A stretch of DNA of 64,000 nt from positions 124,001 to 188,000 of the forward strand of contig NZ_BONR01000004.1 of the NCBI RefSeq assembly GCF_016862815.1. The letters are read 5' to 3'. A program made the translations under genes and the position numbers. Position 1 is the stretch's first letter; each line of letters begins with the position of its first letter. This DNA is from Demequina activiva. GTDB lineage: Bacteria > Actinomycetota > Actinomycetes > Actinomycetales > Demequinaceae. The notes under the pieces are model-generated. The model had not been told where the DNA came from. It ran no database searches and was given only the letters and a program-made list of their open reading frames with translations. Positions 1 through 8,401 of this stretch are shown one piece after another.

Positions 1-81
1 GCGCGGGTGGGCGCGCTCGTCATGATGCGTCAGTCTAGAACGGTCGACGAGCGGCTCAGACGGGACGAACGGCCCGGCGGC

Positions 82-999
82 TCACTCCTCGGATGGACGA
101 CGATGGGCGCCGTCGGCGGCGACGTCGAGCATGGCCTCCTCGACCGCCGGCACGGCCTTGCGCCCGGCCGATGCGACGGCCCCCACACCCGCGACGGTCA
201 CCAGGGCGATGCCGGCCGCGACCACCCACGTGAGGCGCTGATCGAGCAGGACGAGGCCGGCGATCGCGGCGATCGCCGGCGCGAGTGCCAGCAGGATCGC
301 GAAGGTCTCGGCCTTCATGCGTCGCAGTGCGCTGAGCTCGATCCCGTAAGGAATGGCGGAGGACAGCACGGCCACCGCGAGGCCCAGCGCGAGCGCCTGC
401 GGCGCCAGCAGCGCTGCGCCCACCACCACGCCCGCGATCGGCACGGTGATGAGTGCGCCCACAGCTGCCGCCAGCGCCAGCCCCACCAGCCCCGGCATCG
501 CCGCGCCTGCGGCCCGCGCGGTGAGGATGTAGGCGGCCCACATCACGGCGGCGCCGGCGGCGAACAGAAGGCCCACAGGGTCGAGGTCCTGCGCTCCACC
601 CCCCAGGAGCACCACCCCGGTCGCGGCCAGGCCCGCCCAGAGCAGGCCCTTCCAGCTGCGGCTCGCGAACACGCTCAGCACCAGCGGGCCCATCACCTCG
701 ATGGTGACCGTCACGCCCAGCGGGATACGGGCGAGCGCAAGGTAGAAGAAGGCGTTCATCGCCGCGAGCGACACGCCGAAGGCCAGCACCGTGGGCCAGT
801 GGATGGGTGCGCCGCGCCGCAGCCGCAGGAACGCGAAGGGCAGCAGCACCAGCGCGGAGAACAGCAGGCGTGACGCGATGACGCCCCACGCTCCGATGTC
901 AGGGATGATCGTGACGGCGACCGCAGCGCCGGCCTCCTGGCACACCAGTCCCAGGAGCACCAGCAGCGGCATCGCTGCGGTGCGGGAGTCAGTGGCCAT
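82..999 (-). CDS. EamA/DMT-superfamily membrane transporter
   Basis: This is a drug/metabolite-type inner-membrane transporter of about 305 residues. The protein is almost entirely hydrophobic, with about ten membrane segments arranged as two EamA-like repeats joined by short basic loops (for example FLRLRRG), the usual size and layout of the family. The ATG at 999 is preferred over an in-frame GTG 18 bases upstream because an AGGA stretch sits about 8 bases before it. It follows rnhA by 39 bases on the same strand, so the two may be co-transcribed. The family exports amino acids or small metabolites; the substrate cannot be read from the sequence. Confidence 0.85.
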   Translation of the reverse strand: MATDSRTAAMPLLVLLGLVCQEAGAAVAVTIIPDIGAWGVIASRLLFSALVLLPFAFLRLRRGAPIHWPTVLAFGVSLAAMNAFFYLALARIPLGVTVTIEVMGPLVLSVFASRSWKGLLWAGLAATGVVLLGGGAQDLDPVGLLFAAGAAVMWAAYILTARAAGAAMPGLVGLALAAAVGALITVPIAGVVVGAALLAPQALALGLAVAVLSSAIPYGIELSALRRMKAETFAILLALAPAIAAIAGLVLLDQRLTWVVAAGIALVTVAGVGAVASAGRKAVPAVEEAMLDVAADGAHRRPSEE

Positions 1000-1038
1000 G
1001 TGCCCATCCTGGCGCACGGCAAGTCAGCCTTGGTGCTC

Positions 1039-1494
1039 CTAGGAGCGGCGGGCCGCCTCGACGCCCTTGTTGGCCAGCGCATCGGCCCTCTCGTTGCCGG
1101 GATCGCCCGCATGACCCTTGACCCACACCCACTCGACCTGATGTCGGGCCACCTGCTCGTCGAGCGCGATCCACAGCTCCTGGTTCTTGACGGGCTTCTT
1201 GTCGCGGGTCTTCCAGCCGTTGCGCTTCCAGCCCTTCATCCAGCTGGTCACGCCGTTCATCACGTACTGCGAGTCCACGTGCAGGGTCACCGCGCAGGGC
1301 TTGTTGAGGGTCTTGAGGCCCTCGATCACCGCCGTGAGCTCCATGCGGTTGTTGGTGGTGTGCTGCTCGCCGCCGAACAGCTCGCGCTCCTTGCCGCCGG
1401 CCCTCATCCACGCACCCCAGCCGCCGATGCCGGGATTGCCCTTGCAGGCGCCGTCGGTCCACATGTCCACGGGGGTCAGGTCGCTCTCGGTCAC
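1039..1494 (-). CDS. rnhA: Ribonuclease HI
   Basis: RNase HI cuts the RNA strand of RNA:DNA hybrids in the cytoplasm. From the GTG at 1494 the protein has 151 residues, the normal single-domain size. The acidic active site is visible: Asp14 in [12 protein letters not shown], Glu52 in NNRMELTAV, Asp74 in VDSQYV, and the late His-Asp pair in KGHAG and NERADALA. A longer reading frame extends upstream to 1587, but that part is unlike the family and overlaps the divergent ybaK start, so the GTG just before the conserved domain is chosen. The Shine-Dalgarno sequence is weak. The start lies 29 bases from the divergent ybaK ATG. Confidence 0.95.
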   Translation of the reverse strand: MTESDLTPVDMWTDGACKGNPGIGGWGAWMRAGGKERELFGGEQHTTNNRMELTAVIEGLKTLNKPCAVTLHVDSQYVMNGVTSWMKGWKRNGWKTRDKKPVKNQELWIALDEQVARHQVEWVWVKGHAGDPGNERADALANKGVEAARRS

Positions 1495-1523
1495 GCCCGA
1501 CACTGTAGGGCACACTGGTGGCC

Positions 1524-2018
1524 ATGCCCCGGAAGGACCATGCCTCGACGCCCGCTGTCGCCGTGCTGGTGCAGGCCGGGGTGCCACACGACCTTCACCC
1601 GTACGAGCATGATCCGGCCTCCGAGCTGTCCTACGGCCTCGAGGCCGCCGCTTCGCTGGGCGTCGACCCGCGAGCGGTGTTCAAGACCCTGTGCGTGCAG
1701 GTCGACGGCACGCTGACCATGGCGCTCGTCCCGGTATCAGGCTCGCTCGACCTCAAGGCCGTCGCCAAGGCGACCGGGGCCAAGCGCGCGGTGATGGCCG
1801 AGCCGGCCGCAGCGGAACGCGCCACCGGCTACGTCGTGGGCGGCATCTCGCCACTCGGTGGACGCAAGCGACTGCCTGCCGTCATCGACGAGTCCGCCCT
1901 GGACCTCGCGCGCGTCTATGTGAGCGGCGGCAGGCGCGGGCTCGACATCTCTCTTGCGCCAGCTGATCTGGTGCGGCTGACTGGCGCGACCACCGCGCCC
2001 ATCGGGAAGGACTCATGA
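1524..2018 (+). CDS. ybaK: YbaK/EbsC-type Cys-tRNA(Pro) deacylase
   Basis: YbaK removes cysteine from mischarged tRNA(Pro) as a stand-alone editing protein. The 164-residue product covers the whole YbaK fold: the amino-terminal STPAVAVL region, the VFKTL segment with the conserved lysine used in editing, and the [11 protein letters not shown] loop near the carboxyl end. ATG 1524 is chosen; an in-frame GTG lies six bases upstream. No clear ribosome binding site is present, so it may be leaderless or translated weakly. The stop overlaps the yggS start as ATGA, indicating translational coupling. Confidence 0.93.
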   Translation: MPRKDHASTPAVAVLVQAGVPHDLHPYEHDPASELSYGLEAAASLGVDPRAVFKTLCVQVDGTLTMALVPVSGSLDLKAVAKATGAKRAVMAEPAAAERATGYVVGGISPLGGRKRLPAVIDESALDLARVYVSGGRRGLDISLAPADLVRLTGATTAPIGKDS

Positions 2019-2752
2019 CAGACCTGCACCCTCCTCAGGATGACTGGGACCCGGCGGCGTCGCTCGCCGAGGTCAAGGCGCGCGTGCACATCGCGGAGGC
2101 GGCGTGCGGGCGCGCCGGTGCGGGTGTGCAGCTCCTGGTGGCGACCAAGACGTGGGATGCGAACGCTGCCGCTGCCGTGGTCGCGGCCGGCGGGTCGCTC
2201 GTGGGCGAGTCGCGCATGCAGGAGCTCGCCGCCAAGGGCGACGCGCTGCGGGCGTCCGGCGCGCGCGTGCACGTCATCGGCCAGCTGCAGCGCAACAAGG
2301 CCGCCATCGCCGTGCAGTTCGCGGACTGCGTCCAGACCGTGGACTCGCTGCGCCTGGCCGAGCGGCTGTCGCGGCTGTGCCTGGAGGCCGAGCGCGACCT
2401 CGAGGTGATGATCCAGGTGAACGTCTCCGGGGAGGACAGCAAGGCGGGAGTAGCGCCGGACGAGGCCCTGGCCCTCGCATCGGCCGTCCAGGCCCTGCCT
2501 TCGCTCACGGTGACGGGCTTCATGACGATCGGGCTGAACTCGCAGGAGGAGGGCCCGGTGCGGGAGGGCTATCGCCGACTGCGCGAGCTCCGCGACACGG
2601 CGCTGATTCGCTCCGAGCGCGGCGAGATGCCGCTGCGGGAGGCGTGGCACCTGTCGATGGGCATGTCGCGCGATCTCGAGTGGGCCATCGCCGAGGGCGC
2701 CACGATGGTGCGCGTGGGCACGGCCGTCATGGGCGCCCGCCCCTCGAACTAG
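2015..2752 (+). CDS. yggS: YggS/PLPBP family pyridoxal 5'-phosphate homeostasis protein
   Basis: This cytoplasmic PLP-binding protein helps keep pyridoxal phosphate and amino-acid pools in balance; the family has no proven catalytic reaction. The 245-residue product shows the PLP lysine at position 45 in VATKTW, GESRMQEL, the HVIGQLQRNKA strand, and the signature LSMGMSRDLEWAI with VRVGTAVMGARP near the end. Its start overlaps the ybaK stop. The gene ends immediately before an AGGCACGTCA element at 2751 that recurs after other stop codons in the window. Confidence 0.94.
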   Translation: MTDLHPPQDDWDPAASLAEVKARVHIAEAACGRAGAGVQLLVATKTWDANAAAAVVAAGGSLVGESRMQELAAKGDALRASGARVHVIGQLQRNKAAIAVQFADCVQTVDSLRLAERLSRLCLEAERDLEVMIQVNVSGEDSKAGVAPDEALALASAVQALPSLTVTGFMTIGLNSQEEGPVREGYRRLRELRDTALIRSERGEMPLREAWHLSMGMSRDLEWAIAEGATMVRVGTAVMGARPSN

Positions 2753-2769
2753 GCACGTCACGGTCACGG
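2751..2769 (+). repeat. AGGCA-type 3'-end element, copy 1
   Basis: The 19 bases AGGCACGTCACGGTCACGG overlap the last two bases of the yggS stop codon. They match the element seen four times at 7071-7259 (consensus AGGCA, M, S, T, S, ATG, two variable bases, CAC), with one change in the ATG. A weaker copy begins at 5526, just after the helicase stop codon. Confidence 0.5.
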
Positions 2770-2800
2770 CTACGGCCGCCTCTGCCGCTGGAGGCAAGCC

Positions 2801-5527
2801 ATGTCCACGCACCGGTCAGTCACAATGGACGCGATGACCTCCTCCGACGCTCCCCTCCTCGCCCGCCTGCCCATCGGCGCGCAGGGCACGCCGCCTGACC
2901 CCGACGCGCTGTACGAGGCCTTCGACGCCTGGGCCACCGAAGCGGGCCTCCCGCTCTATGCGCACCAGGACGAGGCGCTCATGGAGATCGTCTCCGGCTC
3001 TCACGTGATCCTCGCGACGCCCACCGGCTCCGGCAAGTCGCTGGTCGCCGCAGGCGCGCACTTCGCAGCACTTGCCGCTCACCGGGCCGGCACCGGCGGC
3101 CGCACGTACTACACGGCGCCCCTGAAAGCCCTGGTGAGCGAGAAGTTCTTCGCGCTCATCGACCTGTTCGGCTCGGAGAACGTGGGGATGATGACGGGCG
3201 ACTCGGCCGTCAACGCGGACGCCCCCATCATCTGCTGCACCGCGGAGATCCTCGCCAACCTGGCGCTGCGAGACGGCGCTGCGACCGATGCCGCGCTGGT
3301 GGTCATGGACGAGTTCCACTTCTACGGCGACCCGCAGCGCGGCTGGGCGTGGCAGGTGCCGCTGCTCGAGCTGCCGCGCACACAGTTCGTGCTGATGTCC
3401 GCGTCGCTGGGCGACACGTCCTGGCTCGTGGAGGACCTCACCGAGCGCTCGGGCCGCACAGTCGCGGAGGTCACCACCGCGGAGCGCCCGGTTCCCCTCG
3501 CGTTCGACTACAGCGTCGAGCCGCTGCCCGAGGTGGTGGAGCGGCTGGTCGAGACGGGCCAGGCGCCGCTGTACGTCGTGCACTTCACGCAGAAGGACGC
3601 CATCGACCGCGCCCAGGCGCTGCTGAGCATGAAGGTGGCCTCGAAGGAGGAGAAGCAGGCGATCGCCGATGCGCTGGCGGGGATCCGCTTCGCGACCGGA
3701 TTCGGCAAGACGCTCTCGAAGTTCCTGCGCGCGGGCATCGGCGTGCACCACGCAGGCATGCTGCCCAAGTACCGTCGCATAGTCGAACGACTGACTCAGC
3801 AGGGCCTGCTCAAGGTGGTGTGCGGCACCGACACCCTGGGCGTGGGCATCAACGTGCCCATCCGCACCGTGGTGCTGACGTCGCTCGTGAAGTACGACGG
3901 CGAACGCATGCGCCACCTCACCGCACGCGAGTTCCATCAGATCGCGGGGCGTGCCGGACGCGCCGGGTTCGACACCGAGGGCGACGTCATCGTCATGGCA
4001 CCCGAGCACGTGATCGAGAACCGCAAGGCGCTGGCCAAGGCCGGCGACGACCCCAAGAAGCGTAAGAAGATCGTTCGCAAGAGCGCGCCCGCCGGCTCAG
4101 TGAACTGGACCGATGCGACGTTCGAGCGCCTGCGCGACGCCCCTCCGGAGCCGCTCACCAGTCACTTCGCCGTCACCCACGCGATGGTCCTCAACGTGCT
4201 GGCACGTGGCGTGGCGAACCCGGCGCTCGACCGCGAGGCTCAGGACCCGGTGCTCGCGATGCGCAGCCTCATCGATGCGGTGCACGAGACCGAGGCGCAG
4301 AGGCAGGGCCACCTGCGACAGGCGCTGCGGATCTACCGCTCGCTGCGCGTGGCGGGCGTGGTGGAGCGCATCCGCGTCCCCGACCCCACGCACCCCCGCG
4401 GGGAGCGCCCCTCCGTGCGACTGACCGTCGACGTGCCCCGCGGCTTCGCGCTGAACCAGCCGCTGTCCCCGTTCGCGCTGGCGGCGATGGACCTGCTCAA
4501 TGTGGAGTCCCCCGAGCACGCGCAGGACGTGGTGTCCGTGATCGAGGCGACGCTGTCCGACCCGCGCCAGATCCTCGTGGCCCAGCAGCATGCCGCACGC
4601 GGTGAGGCGATCGCCGCGATGAAGGCGGACGGCATCGAGTACGAGGAGCGCATGGAGCTCCTCGAGGAGGTCACGTGGCCCCAGCCTCTCGCGGACCTGC
4701 TCGAGCCGGCGTTCGTCGCCTACCGCCGCACCAACCCGTGGATCCTGGGCGCCGAGCTCTCCCCCAAGTCCGTGGTGCGGGACATGCTGGACAAGGCGAT
4801 GTCCTTTGGCGACCTCATCTCCGTCTACGGGCTCGAGCGCACGGAGGGCGTGGCGCTGCGCTACCTGGCGGAGGCCTACCGCGCGATGCGGCAGACGGTG
4901 CCCGAGGAGCATCGGACGGAGGATGTGGTCGCGATCACCGAGTGGTTGGGCGAGCTGGTGCGCTCGACGGACTCGTCGCTGCTCGATGAGTGGGAGCGCC
5001 TCATGAATCCCGAGGTGACGATGGGCGATGACGCGGATCCCGCATCGGCCGCCGCCACCCCCGCGATGGCGGGGCCGGCACGGCCGATGTCCGGCAACCC
5101 GCGCGTGCTGAGGCGCTTGGTGCGCAACGCGCTGTTCCAGCGCGTCGAGCTCGCCGCTCGCGAGGACTACCAGGCACTGGGAGCCCTCGACGCGGGCGCT
5201 GGCTGGGATGCCGCCGCGTGGCGCGAGGCGCTCGATCCGCTGTTCGAGGAGCAGGGCGACCACGCGATCGGCATCGGGCCGGATGCGCGGTCTGCGGCGC
5301 TGGTGACCTTCGTGGAGCCCGGCGGCGATCACGACGAGGGCCGGGCGCGTGCAGCCCTCGCTGCCGCTCCGGATGCCTCGCTTCCCGAGGGCACCTGGGT
5401 GGTGCGGCAGGTGCTCGACGACCCTGCCGGTGACCATGACTGGGCGGTCACCGCACTGGTCGATCTGGATGCGTCCGACGAGGCCGGCGCCCCGGTGATC
5501 GAACTGCTCCACGTGGGCCCCCAGTAG
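2801..5527 (+). CDS. DEAD/DEAH-box helicase with DUF3516 C-terminal region
   Basis: This is a superfamily 2 ATP-dependent helicase of 908 residues, probably acting on RNA or on RNA:DNA structures. Motif I is TPTGSGKS with Lys79, motif II is MDEFHFYG (DEFH rather than DEAH), motif III lies in LMSASLGDT, and motif VI is HQIAGRAGRAG near residue 380. The long carboxyl half with alternating helical segments matches the actinobacterial DUF3516 group rather than HelY. ATG 2801 is chosen because GGAGG ends 6 bases before it; later in-frame ATGs at 2825 and 2834 lack such a site. A short acidic, Ala-rich linker lies near residues 745-765. Confidence 0.9.
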   Translation: MSTHRSVTMDAMTSSDAPLLARLPIGAQGTPPDPDALYEAFDAWATEAGLPLYAHQDEALMEIVSGSHVILATPTGSGKSLVAAGAHFAALAAHRAGTGGRTYYTAPLKALVSEKFFALIDLFGSENVGMMTGDSAVNADAPIICCTAEILANLALRDGAATDAALVVMDEFHFYGDPQRGWAWQVPLLELPRTQFVLMSASLGDTSWLVEDLTERSGRTVAEVTTAERPVPLAFDYSVEPLPEVVERLVETGQAPLYVVHFTQKDAIDRAQALLSMKVASKEEKQAIADALAGIRFATGFGKTLSKFLRAGIGVHHAGMLPKYRRIVERLTQQGLLKVVCGTDTLGVGINVPIRTVVLTSLVKYDGERMRHLTAREFHQIAGRAGRAGFDTEGDVIVMAPEHVIENRKALAKAGDDPKKRKKIVRKSAPAGSVNWTDATFERLRDAPPEPLTSHFAVTHAMVLNVLARGVANPALDREAQDPVLAMRSLIDAVHETEAQRQGHLRQALRIYRSLRVAGVVERIRVPDPTHPRGERPSVRLTVDVPRGFALNQPLSPFALAAMDLLNVESPEHAQDVVSVIEATLSDPRQILVAQQHAARGEAIAAMKADGIEYEERMELLEEVTWPQPLADLLEPAFVAYRRTNPWILGAELSPKSVVRDMLDKAMSFGDLISVYGLERTEGVALRYLAEAYRAMRQTVPEEHRTEDVVAITEWLGELVRSTDSSLLDEWERLMNPEVTMGDDADPASAAATPAMAGPARPMSGNPRVLRRLVRNALFQRVELAAREDYQALGALDAGAGWDAAAWREALDPLFEEQGDHAIGIGPDARSAALVTFVEPGGDHDEGRARAALAAAPDASLPEGTWVVRQVLDDPAGDHDWAVTALVDLDASDEAGAPVIELLHVGPQ

Positions 5528-5545
5528 GCACGTCGCCTCGTCGCG

Positions 5546-5599
5546 CTTGACAGACGACCTCGTTGTCAAGCACGCTTGTCATGTCAAGGACACTTGTCA
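5546..5599 (+). promoter_or_regulatory. Tandem 18-bp operator repeats upstream of the XRE gene
   Basis: Two adjoining 18-bp units, TGTCAAGCACGCTTGTCA at 5564-5581 and TGTCAAGGACACTTGTCA at 5582-5599, differ at only two positions. Each is itself an imperfect dyad (TGnCAAG, four bases, CTTGnCA). A third half-site, CTTGACA at 5546-5552, forms a 7-bp inverted repeat with the first unit and also reads as a -35 TTGACA. The array ends 17 bases before the ATG at 5617. This is the arrangement expected of an autoregulatory operator. Confidence 0.75.
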
Positions 5600-5616
5600 T
5601 CACCGGAGGAGGGCCG

Positions 5617-5808
5617 ATGCGCAACGACGTTCGCGAGCGGCGCGAGGCACGCGGCCTGTCCCAGGCCGCTCTCGCCCAGCAGCTGGGCGTGTCGCGCCAG
5701 ACCGTCAACTCGATAGAGAAGGGTCGCTACGACCCGTCGCTGCCGCTCGCCTTCGCGATCGCCGCCCACTTCGACACCACCATCGAGGAGATCTTCCATG
5801 TCGACTAA
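5617..5808 (+). CDS. Small XRE-family HTH regulator
   Basis: A 63-residue protein that is almost nothing but a Cro/C1-type helix-turn-helix: RERREARGLSQAALAQQLGV, then SRQTVNSIEKGRYDPSLPLAF and an acidic IEEIF end. ATG 5617 is supported by GGAGGA six bases upstream. Regulators of this short type usually act as repressors and are paired with a small membrane protein, as here: the next gene starts inside this one with an 11-base overlap. Tandem operators precede the pair, so autoregulation is likely. The signal sensed is unknown. Confidence 0.92.
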   Translation: MRNDVRERREARGLSQAALAQQLGVSRQTVNSIEKGRYDPSLPLAFAIAAHFDTTIEEIFHVD

Positions 5809-6205
5809 GGCCTCACCCCTGATCGCCAAGGCCGCCGCCTTCGTCGCCGGCGCCGCAGCCGCCAGCGTGCTCGCCGCGATCGCCTACGCCGCCGGCTACG
5901 ACTCCGTAAGCAAGGGCATGATCCAAGGCGCGTCCGTCATGCTGGGGATCATCCTGATCCTGTGGATCGTGGGCCCGCGCCTGGGACTCGGCTCGCGCGT
6001 CGCGAACGGCGTCGCGGACGAGCGCGACGACCGCATCCTCACGGCCGCGTTCGCGGACTCCGCGGTGGGCATGGGCCTCGCCGCCGTCGGTGCGATGGTG
6101 GGCTCGTTCTACGGACTGCCGGGCGTCGCCGTCGCCGGCATCGTGCTGTGGGTGGGCGTGCTCACCTTCTCTGCCAGCGCAGTGGTGCGTTCCCGCCGCT
6201 CCTGA
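5798..6205 (+). CDS. Small integral membrane protein, partner of XRE regulator
   Basis: The 135-residue protein has about four membrane segments (roughly residues 8-30, 43-62, 85-106 and 108-128) and a short hydrophilic loop VADERDDRILT in the middle. That ADERD-type loop resembles the DUF2178-like membrane proteins encoded beside YozG-type regulators in other bacteria. The gene overlaps the regulator by 11 bases, so the two are translationally coupled and probably form one signalling unit. Its biochemical role is not recognised. Confidence 0.85.
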   Translation: MSTKASPLIAKAAAFVAGAAAASVLAAIAYAAGYDSVSKGMIQGASVMLGIILILWIVGPRLGLGSRVANGVADERDDRILTAAFADSAVGMGLAAVGAMVGSFYGLPGVAVAGIVLWVGVLTFSASAVVRSRRS

Positions 6206-6311
6206 ACCGGCGCATCGGCCGTCCCACGACCGCCTCCTACCACCTCGCTACCAGGAAGTTCGGTGCGCCGAAGACAGGTTCGCCTTCCTAGCGCCGCCGG
6301 ACGCACCGCCG

Positions 6312-6317
6312 TAGCCT
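6312..6317 (+). promoter_or_regulatory. Leaderless-type -10 box (TAGCCT) for the VIT gene
   Basis: TAGCCT ends six bases before the ATG at 6324 and no ribosome binding site is present. The TAnnnT box with a 6-7 base gap to ATG is the arrangement known for leaderless actinobacterial transcripts. Confidence 0.6.
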
Positions 6318-6323
6318 GGCGGC

Positions 6324-7028
6324 ATGGACACATCGCACGAGCCCGAGGAGGCACGCCTGAGCGGCCGGCTCAACTGGCTGCGAGCAGGCGTGCTGGGCGC
6401 GAACGACGGCATCGTCTCCGTCGCCGCTCTCGTCGTGGGCGTCGCGGCTGCGACGCCCGAGAACGACGTCGCGATCCTCACCGCCGGCATCGCCGCTCTC
6501 GCTGCAGGCGCTCTGTCGATGGGCGTGGGCGAGTTCGTCTCCGTCTCCTCCCAGCGGGATGCGGAGAAGGCTCAGCTGGCGCGCGAACGGCGGTGGCACG
6601 ACGAGCGTCCCGAGTGGGAGCTCGAGCAGCTCGCGCGTCTCAACATGGAGACAGGGATGAGCGAGCAGACGGCGATCGTGGCCGCTCGCGAGCAGACCGC
6701 CAAGGACCCGCTCGCGATCCACGCTCTGATGCACCTGGGCATCGACCCCGACGAGCTGGTCAGCCCCGTGCATGCCGGCATCGCGTCGCTGATCTCGTTC
6801 CTGGTAGGCGGCATCGTTCCCGTGCTGCTGATCGTGCTCGTCGCGCCCGCCTGGCAGGTGCCCACCACGGCTGCGGCGGTGGTGGTGATGCTCGCCGCGA
6901 CCGGCACCCTCTCCGCTCGATTGGCGCACTCGCCCTACCCGCGCGCGATCGCGCGGAACGTCCTGGGCGGCTCGCTCGCGCTGGCGATCACCTACGGCAT
7001 TGGCGCGGCCGTGGGCGTCGCGGTCTGA
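6324..7028 (+). CDS. VIT1/CCC1-family transporter (iron/manganese)
   Basis: This 234-residue membrane protein belongs to the vacuolar iron transporter family, which moves Fe(II) or Mn(II) across membranes. Visible family marks are LRAGVLGANDGIVSVAALVVGVA in the first membrane segments, GALSMGVGEFVSVSSQRDAEKAQ, a cytoplasmic helical insert rich in Glu and Gln (residues about 75-135), and three carboxyl-terminal membrane segments. Length is normal. In bacteria such proteins probably export or detoxify metals. Translation is likely leaderless. The gene ends facing the lipoate ligase gene across a repeat-bearing 250-base gap. Confidence 0.92.
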   Translation: MDTSHEPEEARLSGRLNWLRAGVLGANDGIVSVAALVVGVAAATPENDVAILTAGIAALAAGALSMGVGEFVSVSSQRDAEKAQLARERRWHDERPEWELEQLARLNMETGMSEQTAIVAAREQTAKDPLAIHALMHLGIDPDELVSPVHAGIASLISFLVGGIVPVLLIVLVAPAWQVPTTAAAVVVMLAATGTLSARLAHSPYPRAIARNVLGGSLALAITYGIGAAVGVAV

Positions 7029-7070
7029 GCCGGCAACAGGCTCACCTGCCTCCCCTCACCGCTCCGACGT

Positions 7071-7259
7071 AGGCAACTGATGTGCACAACCGGCGCGAGT
7101 CGACCGGCGACGAGGCAACTCATGCACATGACTGGGCGTGGGCCCGACCGCTGCGGGCGAGCTCCGGCGGCCAACGCACGCGGCCGTCCGCCCACCCCCA
7201 CGTGACCATCACGTGCCTCCACGCGCTGCAGAACTCACTTCCGTGAACATGACGTGCCT
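7071..7259. repeat. Four 18-bp AGGCA elements in facing pairs
   Basis: Two copies lie on the plus strand, AGGCAACTGATGTGCACA (7071-7088) and AGGCAACTCATGCACATG (7113-7130). Two lie on the minus strand, AGGCACGTGATGGTCACG (7218-7201) and AGGCACGTCATGTTCACG (7259-7242). They fill the gap between two convergent gene ends, each pair following the stop codon of the gene on its own strand. The rest of the 7029-7278 gap shows no gene. Confidence 0.7.
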
Positions 7260-7278
7260 ACGAGGGGGCGTCGCTGGC

Positions 7279-8346
7279 TCAGGGCACCAGGTCGAGCCAC
7301 TCCTGTGTCGAGAACTTCGACTCCACCAGCGCGTGCGCCTGCGCCAGCTCGTCCGCAGTGACGGAGCTCGGCTCGGTCGCGTACCGCGATGCGAAGTGGG
7401 CGAGGAAGGCGTCGATGATCGCCTCGCGGGTCATGCCCGTCTGGCTGCGCAGCGGGTCCACGCGCTTGTTCGCGCTCGTGGTCCCCTTGTCCGACATCTT
7501 CTCGCGCCCGATGCGCAAGGTCTCGAGCATCGCCGCCGCATCGATGTCGTACGCCATCGTGACGTGATGCAGCACGGCGCCGGCGGCGTAGCGCTTCTGC
7601 GCGGCTCCCGCGATCTTGCCCTGGTCCGAAGCGATGTCGTTGAGCGGCACGTAGCGCGCCCGGATGCCCACGTCCGCCAGCGCGCCCAGCACCCAGTCGT
7701 CGAGGAACGCGTAGGACTGCTCGAAGCTCAGCCCCTCGACCAGAGACGACGGCACCGACAGCGAGTAGGTGATGGTGTTGCCCGGCTGGATGAACATCGC
7801 TCCGCCGCCAGAGACGCGGCGCGTCACGGTGATGTCGTGCCGCGCGGCGCCCTCAGGATCCACCTCGTTGCGGCGCGACTGGAAGGACCCGATCACCACA
7901 GCCGAGGACGCCCACTCCCAGATCCGCAGCGTGGGCCCGCGCCGCCCTGCGGCGACCTCGCGCGTGATGACGTCGTCGAGCGCCATCTGGAGGTGCGGCT
8001 CGCGGGGCTCGTCGTGGAGCACTCCGAAGCTGTGGTCCTGCCATCCGGTGGCGTGCCCCAGCGCCCGGCGCACCGCGATCGCCACGGCCTCGGGGCTGAA
8101 GCCCACGTACTGCGCCTCCGGTGCCGCGCGCTCGATGGCATAGGCCAGGTCCGCGACCGACGCGCTGGCCGGCAGCCCGGCGAGCGCGCCGCTGATCGCG
8201 AGGATCGCCTCCGCTGGCTCGAGGAAGAAGTCGCCGGAGATCACCACCCGGTCCAGGGTCGCGAGGTCTCCCTCGCCAATGGCCTCGACGTCCGCCACCA
8301 CGAGCTTGCCGCCAGGAACCTTGTATTCACCGTGCATGGAGTCCAT
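7279..8346 (-). CDS. Lipoate-protein ligase-like protein with N-terminal LplA C-domain
   Basis: The protein attaches or transfers lipoyl or a related acyl group to a lysine of acceptor domains. It has 355 residues. Its catalytic BPL/LplA-type domain (from about residue 115) shows VTRRVSGGGAMFIQPGNTITYSL and DIASDQGKIAGAAQKRY, matching the substrate-binding and lysine motifs of lipoate ligases. The first 100 residues (GEYKVPGGKLVVADVEA, then FFLEPAEAI) resemble the LplA accessory carboxyl domain placed at the amino end, an order seen in some actinobacterial and archaeal two-part ligases. ATG 8346 is chosen over ATG 8337; neither has a strong ribosome binding site. Confidence 0.82.
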   Translation of the reverse strand: MDSMHGEYKVPGGKLVVADVEAIGEGDLATLDRVVISGDFFLEPAEAILAISGALAGLPASASVADLAYAIERAAPEAQYVGFSPEAVAIAVRRALGHATGWQDHSFGVLHDEPREPHLQMALDDVITREVAAGRRGPTLRIWEWASSAVVIGSFQSRRNEVDPEGAARHDITVTRRVSGGGAMFIQPGNTITYSLSVPSSLVEGLSFEQSYAFLDDWVLGALADVGIRARYVPLNDIASDQGKIAGAAQKRYAAGAVLHHVTMAYDIDAAAMLETLRIGREKMSDKGTTSANKRVDPLRSQTGMTREAIIDAFLAHFASRYATEPSSVTADELAQAHALVESKFSTQEWLDLVP

Positions 8347-8401
8347 TGTCTCGCGATGGAGAACGGCCGATGCGCGCAAGGGCTCCGCTGGTGAGGGGCC
8401 G

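Noticed and set aside
4097-5569. A 490-codon minus-strand frame across the helicase carboxyl half
   Set aside because: Low-complexity composition and no motif; the helicase frame is continuous on the other strand.
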